Of a stretch of 64,000 nt of DNA, positions 45,317 through 56,216 are shown piece after piece. The position numbers and the translations under genes were made by a program. The stretch is taken from contig MJGA01000004.1 in the NCBI GenBank assembly GCA_001910725.1, positions 1,798,001 through 1,862,000 on the forward strand, written 5' to 3'. The DNA comes from Phanerodontia chrysosporium (taxonomy: Eukaryota > Basidiomycota > Agaricomycetes > Polyporales > Phanerochaetaceae). Position 1 is the first letter of the stretch. Each line of letters starts with the position of its first letter. The notes below the pieces were generated by a model that was not told the origin of the DNA, did not search any database, and saw only the letters and a program-made list of their open reading frames with translations.

Positions 45317-48300
45317 ACCGCCGCACAAGGTGCATACCTGCGCGAAAAGTTAGAGCTTACGCCCTGCAAAGAGATCGCCACTCGCCTTTCAGAGCGGGTT
45401 TGCGTGGCATCGTTACGAGAGGTGCTGGAGGGCTTTCGTAAAGCGTGGGCCGGTGTGGTCGTCGTGCGGTCCTTGTTGTGGCACGCTGGGGTGGAGCCCC
45501 GCTCGGCGGAGTATGAACTGCGGCAGCAGCCAAACAAACGCGTCCGGGCACGTGCGCGCGCCAAGGGTGCGCTTGAGCCGGCGGCCCCACCTCGTGGACG
45601 TCGCGTGGCGCACCTGCTCCCCGCTCCACAGCGCAACGGGCCCCGCTCCACACTCCACCAGCACTGCTGGTGCCCCTGCGAGTGCGCCACAGCGAATGCA
45701 GAATCTACAAGTACGGGCCCGACAGCGACGAGTGCCCTCCAGCCGTCTTCCTCTGCGACGCGGACATCCCAGTCGCGCCTGTGCAGTGTCAAGCCAGCGG
45801 GATCTGCTCTGGACCCATTTTGTGCGCTTTGCTCTGCGTCGTCTGCGCTGCACGGACCTGCCATCGCAGCCTCAACTGACACTGAGACCAACAGAGCTCT
45901 GGAACAGACACATCTGACCTGGTTTCTTGCAGCACTAGTACTGCGAGCTCGCCTCGGGGCGTGCTACCAAACTTCTCTCCGCGGCGAAGCTCCTGGGCAA
46001 TGGGCACCCCAGCCGTGCCCTGGCCCCGGCCGGCTCCCGAACGCTACCTCGTCAGAAGAGCCGCCGCCGACTAGAGTTTCATCTGCTGCTTCTGCAATTC
46101 TGCGCCCCGAACCGAATTTTCTGCGGGTGGAGGCCTCGGCGCAGGCGACCATACGCGCGGCTAGGTGCTGCAGCATCGTCTCGACTCTTGTTCAGGTGCT
46201 ACGGGCCGTTTTGTGCCAAGACATGCCACACACCCAGCACGCCGAAAGCCTCAAGTCTGAACCCGTCCTGAGCCCGACTCTCCGCGACTTTCAGCTCAGG
46301 CCTCTTCAGGCTTATCTTCGGCGTGCATGAGAACCCTATCCACCGTAATACCCTGCCATTGCGTAGAAGATGACTCGCGGGAAGCCTTGCAAGCCTATTC
46401 CCCCTGGGGCACCCATTCACATTGATCAGAAGGGCGGTGTAGCGCTAGATATGCACGCATGGACCAGCCCTGCGCTCGCGAGTTCCCCAGGCCAGAAGCA
46501 GCCGAGCAACCGCCCCACGACCGCAGCCTTTCGCACGAGCCCCAGGCCGGCGAGCCAAGGCCGTCCGCACGCGCCGTGGTTTTCTGCTGCTTGGTCGCTT
46601 ACGGCGCTGGTCCCTGAGGCACCCCCGACGGGTAATACAAATTAGATGACACGATGCAATGCACTCCTATCACCGGAGGGAGACGTCGAGGACGCACCGC
46701 AGCGCTGGGGCGTGATGCACGAGGGTACGAAAAAAAGAGGTAACTCCACAACGCAGAAACGGGGCGGCGGGGTCAGCACATGCCGCCCTGCGAGCTGAGG
46801 GTGCAGACCTGCGACACGTAATGCTTTATAATATGTGCCGAGGGGATAGGACAGGGCGTGCTTGGGCAGCGGCAGTACTACCAGCGAGGCTGCCTTCGCG
46901 GAGAATGCTCCGTAAACCTTAGGACCGTGCACGCTCCAGGCGAGCCGCATCTAGGCAGGTCACGCAGCGCGCGGTGAGCACTCGATTTATTGCGCAGCGG
47001 ACAGACGCACCTTGCACGCGGCCCGGCTCTCGACGTGGAGGCGAGGCTCCGGAGTACGCTGGCGAGACGTTTCCTCCTGGGCTTCCGAGGACGTGGCCCG
47101 GCGTCCTTTTCTCGCGGTGGGTGCTGGGACACCTGGGCGGCTGCGGCGTGCGCGCGTGCCCATGCGCCGTTTGAGTTTATGCTTCGCATCGATAACAAGC
47201 AGGCGCACCGAGCTGCACACATTCAAAGGGATCAGTGGCCCGACCGCCTCGCCACGGGCGATCACGAAGCGCATTTGCGGTGACGGGCGGCATGCACGCT
47301 CGCTGTAGCCTGGGGATCCGTCGCCCGCCCACAGGCGTCAGCGTGCTCCGCGAGCGCGCCGCAAAATCTTGCGCAGACGAGCAGGCGTGCTCGTCGTGCC
47401 CAGCGTGAGCGGACGGGACGCAGGCCGTGGGCGCGTGATCATGGACGCAGGCGCGGTGGCGCGAAGCGCACGCGGCGCAGGACGCTGCGACGCCCGTCCC
47501 TGTTCGGACGCTTTCCCAGGATGGCACGCGTCGCCGCCGTGGCCGGTCCCTGGGCTGGACCTGCGCGTCCAGACCGCGCGCCGGCGCGCGAGGCTCCCAC
47601 CCGTCTCAGCGCGTGCCACGCGGCCCGCCGACGGCCTGTGGGGGGACCAGGCGGTCCCCGGGGGCGGGCAGCGCGCCCCCCGGCGCGTTGGCGAGTGGTT
47701 TGCGCCCGGCGGGAGCGGCGGCGGGCGACGCCTGATTTGGCTTCCTGCGGTCGAAGCGGTGCGGCCGCGGCGCAGAAGGGCCGTGTGCACTTTCCGGCCA
47801 TGTGCGCGTGCGCCTGCGCGACCGCGGGTAAGAGGAGCAGGCCCCGGCGCTGCTCCTGCTCCTGCTGCTGCACGGAAAAGAAAAAGGCGGTCTGGTCGCT
47901 TGGCGTGATTTGCTGGCGGGCTGTGGTTTACGTGAGACGGGATAGGCGTTTTCCATCGATTCTCCCAGGCCGCTGCAGACGCACTTGATGGGTCCGGCCG
48001 CGGGGGATCTTCTCGAAGCGGGAACAGCGAGCGAACCGGGCGGGTGGGGCAGGTAGGGCGAGTGGGGACGACGTGCGCTAGAAGAGACGTATTGACAGCG
48101 CGGTTGGGGGCACGCGAGAGCTGATTAACGGTGGATGAGGACGGGCTGGAAGCGGTCTGCGAGGAGGCGAGGTCAAAGGGTCGCGCTAGGGCGGGAAGAC
48201 CGGTTGTTGCTGCCGGAGTGCAGACGGCAGTGTCATGACTGACGTTGACCTGACAGAAAAGACATTATATGGCGAGGTGTGTGTGCAAGTGCAGGCCTGA

Positions 48301-48955
48301 GGCTCGAGGTCGGGGTAGGAGTCTGGCCCGGGTGTGGCAAGGGCACCGGTGGCTGGTCCGTCGGCGGCAGACGTGCCGGCAGAGTCTGAGATTGCGGGGA
48401 GCCAATCGTGGGGAGCGTCCCGCGGCGGGATCTGAGATGCATCAAAGCCCCGCCTGGGCCTGCCCTAAATAGGAACGTCTGTATAAAACGGACCTAGGAA
48501 CGGATATGGGCAGCTCATCCCCTCATGATTTGGCAACTCGTCGTCTTCGTCCCAACGGGCGATGAACTGCATCGTGAGGTCCTCGCAGGAGAGCAATATG
48601 GGTGCACGGCATAGTATGTACCTCCGTATCTCCCTTGGCTGCGTCTGCCACCGGCCTGGGGCTCGTTAGCGTGGTATACATTCTCTCTGTACGCTTAGAG
48701 CACTCTCGTTACGAATACACTTTATGCCATACCCCGTCTCAGTAAGCGCAGCGCAAGTGTGTGTGTAACGCCGGCCTGCCTGGAGATCTAATTGAGGCCT
48801 TGTATCTGGCAATCGGCGAAAGTTCCAGGCTCTGGCTCTCAGTCGCCCGATAGGTGTCCATCATAAAGATCCTGCACACGCCTTGCCTTCTGAACCGTCC
48901 CCTTTTCCTTCTTGTCCACCACCACGACTCCGCCACCCGCCGTCCGCCGTCCGTC
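45317..48955. other. 3.6-kb GC-rich region without a recognised gene
   Basis: There are long open frames on both strands, but high GC content makes open frames common. None shows a domain or a splice-consistent extension. The best candidate (plus, about 45670-45880, with C-R-I-Y-K-Y-G-P-D-S-D-E-C-P-P) has a protein-like composition yet no family. A TATAAAA at 48483-48489 has no supported gene after it. An unrecognised lineage-specific gene or non-coding RNA remains possible. Confidence 0.4.
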
Positions 48956-51900
48956 ATGACCTCGAACCCCTACAAGCTCTCCCAGTCGCTCTCCGGCCAT
49001 TCCTCTGATGTCTGTCAACTCTCCAGACGCGCCCTCTCGCTCCATCGCTTGCTCACCACTCACCACAGGTCCGCGCCGTCGTTTCCCCCAGAGACGACCT
49101 CATTCTCTCCGCCAGCCGCGATACCACCTCGATAACCTGGTCCCGCCCCTCGCCCGCCGCGCCCTTCGCCCAGAACACCATCCTCAGGCCAGGCTCGAAA
49201 TTCGTCAACTCGCTGACGTACCTCCCACCCACTGCGGACGCCCCCGAAGGTGAGTGCCAAGCCGCATGTCCAGCCGTGCGCACATGAAGGTGGGCTAAGT
49301 CGGTGCCAGGCTACGTCGTCACCGGCAGCCAAGACGGGCTCATCAACATATTCTCGCTCTCCTCCTCTCGCGGCGAGCCCTCCTTCACGCTCATCGGGCA
49401 CCAGCAAAACGTTTGCGCCCTACACGCTCTCCCCGACGGGACAATAGTATCGGGATCGTGGGATCAGTACGTAGTCTTTTCTATGACGTGATGCCCTCTC
49501 GTCTGACTGCCACCGACCAGGACTGCCAAGGTTTGGAGGAACTGGGCAGAGCTCTACGAACTCCGTGGTCATTCACAGGCCGTGTGGTCCGTGGTAGCAC
49601 TCGACTCTGAGCAGTACCTGACAGGTACGCGTCATCTTGCTCGCAGACCCGAAATTCGCGGTGTTTAGGCGACCCTAGGATCTGCCGACAACACCATCAA
49701 GCTTTGGCACTCGCACAAGGAGATACGAACATTCAAAGGGCACACACAAGCCGTCCGCGGGCTAGTCGCAATTCCGGAAATCGGCTTCGCCTCGTGCTCA
49801 AACGACAGCGAGATTCGCGTCTGGACCCTCGAAGGCGATGTTGTCTACACCTGTCAGGGCACACGTCATTCGTGTACAGTCTCGCACTGCTTCCGGACGG
49901 TGGTCTCGCCTCGACCGGTGAAGATCGCTCGTTACGCATCTGGAGAGGTGCGTGCGGGTCCTCACAAGGCGGCCGAGTAAGCGTGGGCTAATGCCACTCA
50001 GATGGCGAGTGCGTCCAGACCATCGTCCACCCCGCCGTGTCCGTCTGGACAGTATCAGTCATGCCGAACGGTGATCTCGTCACTGGCGCCAGCGACGGCT
50101 TCGTTCGCGTGTTCAGCGCATCAGAAGAGCGATGGGCATCCCCAGAGCAGCTGAAGGAATATGACGAACGTGTCGCGGCCACCGCTTTGCCGGCTCAACA
50201 GGTCGGCGACGTGAACAAGTCCGACTTGCCTGACGAGGAGGCCTTGCAGCAGCCCGGTAAGTTGGAGACACGTGGGATTCGCTTGTTGAGGATCGTCGTA
50301 TTCACCGAACGGCAGGCAAGAAGGCAGGAGAGGTGAAGATGATACGTAAGGCCGGCCTTGTGGAGGCCCATCAGGTGCGTCCATCGCAATCTCTTCACGC
50401 GGCTGAGCTAAACCAGGTCCGCGGTCCAGTGGGACACCGCGACCATGTCCTGGCAGAAGATTGGCGATGTGGTCGACGCCGTTGGCTCGGGCCGCAAGCA
50501 ACTCTATCAGGGCAAGGAGTACGATTACGTCTTTGACGTCGATGTCCAAGACGGGGTCCCACCACTCAAGCTTCCGTACAACGCGAACGGTTCGTTGGTA
50601 TTAATAGCGTTCCGATAGCGTCACTTATGCAAAGCCTGGCAGAGAACCCATACTCTGCCGCCCAGCGATTCTTACAGAACAATGACCTTCCCCTCAGCTA
50701 CCTGGATGAGGTCGTACGCTTCATCGAGAAGAATACCCAAGGAGTGAACTTGGCCTCGGGCACCAACGACTTTGTGGACCCTTTCACTGGTTGGTGCCTG
50801 ATTGCCTCGTGTATGCGCATATAGTTGATGATTTACTAGGTGCCTCCCGCTATCAGGCGTCGCAGAATACATCGGCTAGCGGTGGACAGGACTTCATGGA
50901 TCCATTCACTGGTGCGTATCGTTGGATTGGTCGGTTGGGGAGGACTAAAGATTGATATCCATACTTCAGGTGCGTCAAGATATAGGGCACCACAACAGAA
51001 CCCTGCGCCACCACCTGCACCGGCTCCGTCGGGAGACCCGTGGACCGGCGCGTCGAGATATTCTGGTTCAGCTGCCCCCGCCGCCCCGACTACCCCAGTT
51101 GCTACATCCGCGCCTGCTGCGACAGCGTCCTCAGCCAAGTCGCGCCTCACTCTTCCTATTGTAAGTCCATGCATTTGAGGGCACAAATTACGCAAGTGCT
51201 GATGAAGCTGCAACAGCGGGGAACACTATCGTTTAAGCAGGCTAACGTTCCCGCGATGCAGAATAAGCTTTTCCAGTTCAATCAGGATCTGCAGAATGAG
51301 CTGGTGAGTTTTCAACGTTGTGTTCACCGTTCAATCACGCTCAATGTCGCTCGGAAGTCAACAGCGACTTTGGTTATGTTCCCTGACGAGCGAAGTCTCC
51401 TAGAAGAAGCCTTCCTGTACCTAGAACAGGCCGTCTCTGGTACATCACCGATCACAGCCCCTTAGTCGATCGAGAGCATGTAGAAGCAGTCGTCTCTCTC
51501 TTGCAGCGTTGGCCTTCAAGCTCCCGCTTCCCGCGTACGTCCAGGTCCATGAACGCCAACTTCTGTCATGTTCAGCATACTAACGCTCCGCACAGTGATC
51601 GACCTGTGCCGACTCATCATTGCATACTGCAGCAATGCGTATTCTGAACCCATCTTCCGGCAAGACTTCTTCCGGGCGCTCTTCAAGCAGGCGGAGTGGT
51701 CTGAAGAATGGGGCTCGGGACAGCGCTCGCGGGACACGAACATTCTTCTCCTCATGCGTGGCCTTGCGAACGCGTTCCAGGATGACACAAGCCTCGGAGA
51801 TGGCGTTTGGGCCGATGAGGTAAGCCCGCAACCCTTTACCCCAGCTGTCACTCATCTGGCGGTTGATCACACAGATCCTGCAAAGGCTGCAGGAGGCATC

Positions 51901-52412
51901 GTACCCTGCCCTCTCAAGGGCAGCGCGGATAGCATTCGGAACACTGCTGTTCAAGTAAGTTCACGCATGTGCAGGACTTCTCCGCATCGGCTCATCGGCT
52001 CTCATTACCGTGTAGTCTGTCATGCGTGGCCTTGCGAGAGCGGGTGGACCCTAGACTGCGCCAGCGGCATGTGACTCTCATAGTTGAGGTATGTATTAGG
52101 TTTCCATCCAAGCTACCTAGGTGGGTAGGGCTGATGTGCCTTCTCTTCAGGGCCTAGAACAGGAGCGAGCGGACTCGGAGCCTGCCTACCGTCTGCTAGT
52201 CGCCCTGGGTAACACCGTGAGTGTGCTTCTCTCGCAGACCCTGTATGAGCCCTGATCAGCATGTGTCGTAGGCGTACACGTCCCGTCACGGACAGCCCCC
52301 ACTTGATCCAGCGCAGGTCAAGCGAGCGAAGGAGGCTATGGCCGCCGTCGCCCGCACCTTCCCTGAAGAAAGGATCGAGTCCATGATTCGTGCAATCAAC
52401 AATATCATCTGA
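48956..52412 (+). CDS. DOA1: Ubiquitin-binding WD40/PFU/PUL protein Doa1/Ufd3 (PLAA)
   Basis: Doa1 binds ubiquitin and Cdc48/p97 and controls free ubiquitin, ERAD, ribophagy and endosomal sorting. The start is at 48956 (M-T-S-N-P-Y-K-L-S-Q-S-L-S-G-H). Seven WD repeats can be followed (for example I-V-S-G-S-W-D-Q-T-A-K-V-W and G-S-A-D-N-T-I-K-L-W). The PFU domain is next (W-Q-K-I-G-D-V-V-D, Y-D-Y-V-F-D-V-D-V-Q-D-G), then a linker with three D-P-[FW]-T-G-A-S-R-Y copies and a C-terminal PUL armadillo domain (A-A-V-A-R-T-F-P-E-E-R-I). One C is missing at 49850-49851: V-V-Y-T must continue into L-S-G-H-T-S-F-V-Y-S-L. More than ten introns are needed. The exact exon edges near 51950-52090 are not settled. 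Confidence 0.92.
50764..51066 (+). repeat. Triplicated D-P-F-T-G-A-S-R-Y module in Doa1
   Basis: Three copies in the linker after PFU read V-D-P-F-T-G-A-S-R-Y, M-D-P-F-T-G-A-S-R-Y and G-D-P-W-T-G-A-S-R-Y. Two introns fall at the same point inside the repeat (after F-T-G), which suggests duplication of an exon unit. Confidence 0.65.
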
Positions 52413-52748
52413 GCGACGAGATGTCTTCGCCCTCGCATCTCGCAACCTTCATGAATCAATTTCTGTATACGAATATTGGAATCGAGGTGATATAATTGGG
52501 CGGAGCTTGTATGGACTGCGTGTATACTGCTGCGGTCGGGGATGACAAGGACAGTTGTGCGTTGCAGTAGGTATATATGTAGGAAAAAAGTAGGACGGCT
52601 CCATTTGTTCAAGTAGGATGGTATGTACAAGGTTATCGGAGCCTCGACTGGCATCGTTTTGTGACTTGGATTAGAACTCCGTCGTAGCAACGTGCGAATA
52701 GTTTGGTGACCCGGGAGCGTTTAGTCCCGCTCCATCGATTCATCCACA
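52413..52748. other. Spacer between Doa1 and the phosphatase gene
   Basis: A 336-bp AT-richer 3' region and short promoter. No gene is seen. Confidence 0.5.
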
Positions 52749-53595
52749 ATGGGGAGGGTACGTGTGTACATTGTGCGACATGGCGAGACCCAGGAGAACC
52801 GGGACGGAATCATGCAAGGGCACCTCGACACGCCGCTGAACGCAGCGGGTCTCGAGCAGGCACAGCTCACGGCGGCCGCACTAGAGCATGTGCAATTCGC
52901 GGCAGCGCATTCGAGCGACCTGCAGCGTGCGATGAAGGTGCGCAGTCCCCCAGGGCGCAGTGCTGAGCCGTACCAAGCCTTTCTGACGACGCTGCGCCTC
53001 CGCCCCACAGACCGCCGAGACGATCCTAGAGAAACACCGGGCGTCGTGCTCCAGACACATGCGGCGCTGCGCGAGCGGGTGCGTGCCTGCCTGTGTTGCG
53101 ACCAGTGCCGTGTGCTTGGCTTGCTGACGCTTACACACACTCCTGCGTCGCGCAGGACATGGGCAGCATGCAGGGCCAGAGCGTCGCAGCGTGGCGCGGC
53201 GGGCTGCCTGCTGACATGGAGTCCGCCATCGCGTTCATGCAGCGCGCGGACCGGTGGTGGCACGAGACGGTCGTGCGGCACGCGCGGGCTGCGACGGCAG
53301 GCGGGAGTGTCGGGGGCGGTGCACGGGCGGCCGGCGCCGCGGCGGCTGAGCAGCACAACGTGCTCGTCGTCTCGCACGGCGGCCTGATCCACGTCATGCT
53401 GCAGAACCTGGTCGAGAGCCGGAAGCTGCGGCTCGCGGAGGGCGTGGACGTCGGGCGGTACCGCGTGCCGAACGCGTCGGTGACGGTCGTGGAGGTCGAC
53501 GAGGGCGGGCGGGCACAGTGCTGATGTTCGCGGACCGGACGCACCTTGACGTCGAGCTCGTCGAGGACAATGCGGACGTCGTCGAGGGCGCGTAG
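52749..53595 (+). CDS. Histidine phosphatase (phosphoglycerate mutase-like) protein
   Basis: This is a small histidine-phosphatase superfamily enzyme, nearest in style to TIGAR-like or cofactor-dependent mutase-like fungal proteins; its substrate is not predictable. The N-terminus M-G-R-V-R-V-Y-I-V-R-H-G-E-T carries the catalytic His. S-S-D-L-Q-R-A-M-K-T-A-E-T supplies the Arg and acid positions, and L-V-V-S-H-G-G-L-I-H has the second His. Two single-base breaks occur, both in GGG runs. At 53039-53041 an extra G gives E-K-H-R-G-V-V-L-Q-T-H. At 53511-53513 an extra G turns an early stop into G-R-G-T-V-L-M-F-A-D-R-T and the end V-V-E-G-A at 53595. Two introns are placed. Confidence 0.85.
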
Positions 53596-53792
53596 CGGGA
53601 GAGATTAGAGTTGGGGTCGCGCTGCGCTAGAAATGGACATTAGAAACTCTAAAAGCCTGTGGAGCGCCCGCGGGCTGTGCGATAGTTGGTGCCGGGTAAA
53701 CTGCATTCATCCACTCTCTATACTTCGTCCAACGTGCTCTCACCCTTTTATACCTCCGGGCCTCAGGAGGTCCTTTTCTTCCTCCATCCACC

Positions 53793-55788
53793 ATGTCCGC
53801 ACTGCCAACCACTGTAAATGAGCGTACGCCGCTCGTCAACGGAAACGGCCATACCAGCCCCGAGCCGTTCTCACGCCGAGTCCTCAAAGTCCTCAAAGCC
53901 GAGGGACAGCCCTCGTGGTTCGCGTCGTTCAAGTGGTTCCTCTTTGGCTCGTGGCTCAACATCCTGCTGGTCTTCGTGCCGTTGAGCGCAATTGCCCACT
54001 ACTCCAATTGGGATGCGGCGCTCCGCTTTGGCTTCAGCTTCGTGGCAATCATGCCCTCGCTGCGGTACGCTCATGTCCCGCCTCCGCTGGCATTACGCGT
54101 GCTGATGCACGGTCTCCGTTAGTTGCTGGGAACAGCCACGGAGCAGATGTCCCTTGAGCTCGGTGATACGCTCTCTGGCCTGCTTAACGCGTCGTTCGGC
54201 AATGCAGTCGAGATTATCGTCGGAATTGCTGCTCTCCTTCAGGGTAAGCTGTACTCGCAGCTCTTGAGACAATTTGCTGACATTGGGGCGTACAGGCGAA
54301 CTCCGCATTGTGCAGACGTCGGTATGTGGCTCCACATGCGCGCGATACCCCACCTCCTGAGTTCAATCCCCAGCTACTCGGGTCTATCTTGTCCAACCTC
54401 CTCCTAGTATTGGGTTGCTCTTTCTTTGCAGGTATGTTAATGTGCTCCTGGGCATGCATGTCCCTCATACACCGCACTCCTCAGGTGGATGCGTCGTGTC
54501 AGAGAGCACGTTCCAAGCTACTGCTGCACAAGCGTGAGTTCTTGGGACTTGCCAAGCGAATGGCATAATTTGCTCATCAGCACGCTTTTCTGCATCTAGT
54601 GCAAGTTCGGTACGCCAAGTACAATACTCCATGACTGCTCTTAAAGCTTACCTTATGCCCTGTAGCTCATGACTTTGGCATGCATCAGTATGTCATTTGT
54701 CTAGGAGTTCGCTCGCTCGCTAACAAGTTTGCTACATAGCCCTTGTCATTCCGGCAGCCTACCACAGCGCCAAGGCGCACGGAGGTATAGACGATGGTGA
54801 CAATGTGCTCCGCATGATGCAGATTGTAGATGGCAGTGACCTCGACGATCGTGCCAACCATGGTCTCAAGATCATCTCTCGTGGAACTGCCATCCTACTC
54901 TTGCTTGTATACATCGGCTACCTCTACTTCCAGGTAAATATCTGATTCCCAGACCTGCCCGAATTGTTCTCAATTCTTCGTCACAGCTTGGCTCGCATAG
55001 TCATCTCTTCAAGGCCATGGCCGCTGAAAACGCTGAGGAGCCTGAAGTCGAGACGCCTCGCATGAACGTGCCTGCTGCTGCTATTGGGTGAGTTGCAGAT
55101 CAACTCACAGAAGTGTATAATTGCTCATTTCACATAGTCTCCTTGCCGTGACCGTCGTCACCTCCTTCTGCGCAGATTATCGTATGTCGTGATCGAGTAA
55201 ATCTGTTGTCTCCGGGCTGATCTTGTTTGGTACAGTTGTCGCATCGATCGAGGAGACCGCGAATCGTTACGGTATTCCGAAGCCATTCATTGGTCTCATT
55301 CTTCTTCCCATAGTCGTACGTTTGCATCGATGGCCCTGTGAGTACCGTTGTGTACGCTGATCTTTCATAGGCCAATGCCGCGGAACATGTTACCTCCGTA
55401 TGGATGGCGATGAAAAACAAGATGGAGCTGACCATCGGCATCTGTGTCGGCAGTTCAATTGTGCGTTCCTATCATTTTTTCGTCCCTTCATCTTCCTGAC
55501 CACGGGACCTTCAGCAAATCGCTGCTTTCGTCGTGCCGCTTTTGGTCATCGTCGGCTGGATCACCCACCACGATCTCACGCTGTTCTTTGCCGACTTTGA
55601 GACCATCGTGTTGTTCGTCTCTGTCTTGCTCGTCAACTTCCTCATCCAAGACGGGAAGTCCAACTACATGGAGGGTATCATGCTCATAACCCTCTACCTC
55701 GTCATTGCTCTTGCCTGTGCGTACTCTTTTCTCTCTGTCGGTCCTCCACACACTCACCTGCGAGGCGTTACTAGTCTGGGTCTCGTAA
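53793..55788 (+). CDS. Vacuolar Ca2+/H+ exchanger (CAX, Vcx1-like)
   Basis: This vacuolar antiporter loads Ca2+ from the cytosol in exchange for protons. The start is at 53793 ([15 protein letters not shown]). The first helix pair includes [13 protein letters not shown]. The alpha-1 repeat is [11 protein letters not shown] (GNxxE motif), followed by E-L-R-I-V-Q-T-S and [14 protein letters not shown]. An acidic loop lies between the halves. The alpha-2 repeat is [12 protein letters not shown], where Ala stands at the position that is Gly in many relatives. The terminal exon gives A-F-W-V-S and a stop at 55786. Numerous introns of 45-75 nt are present. A TATA-like ttttatac lies about 45 bp upstream. 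Confidence 0.9.
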
Positions 55789-56216
55789 ATATCCTGGCGA
55801 GGATTCGTTGAGGCTGCGCCAGACGTTTACAAATCGCCGACGGCCTCCGGCTGAAGACAGGCGTGGCGTCTTCGAGCAGCCTGTTCGAATCTTCAACGTC
55901 CGTTTGCTTCTCTCCTAGTCCCGTGTTTCTCTCCCTGTCTTTCCTTCTTCGACTTCGATCCTCTCTTTTGAGCGATACCCTCTTCTGTACCATCCAAACT
56001 CGTGTTGTGCTACCTCCCCGTACCCCCTCACGCGTGTTCTCACGCGATTATACCTGTACTCCTTGCTTGCTTCTTGATGCCACCGCAGACGCGGTTGCAC
56101 TTGCTTCGCGCTATGCGCGGCCGGACTCGAACTCGTTACCGTGCTAGTAGACTGTCGCTCAGGCTTAGATAGGTCTGAAGATATACTAGCATTGTCATTG
56201 TCCCCAGCATGAACGC
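55789..56216. other. Convergent 3' region
   Basis: 428 bp between the exchanger and the RNase H-like gene, C/T-rich in the middle, with no gene. Confidence 0.5.

Noticed and set aside
45404..46330. A 308-codon open frame as a gene
   Set aside because: The composition follows the GC bias, there are no domain-like blocks, and other frames in the same stretch are equally open.
55865..55890. tRNA-like GTTCGAATC string
   Set aside because: No acceptor stem or anticodon arm can be folded around it, and it lies in a 3' untranslated region.
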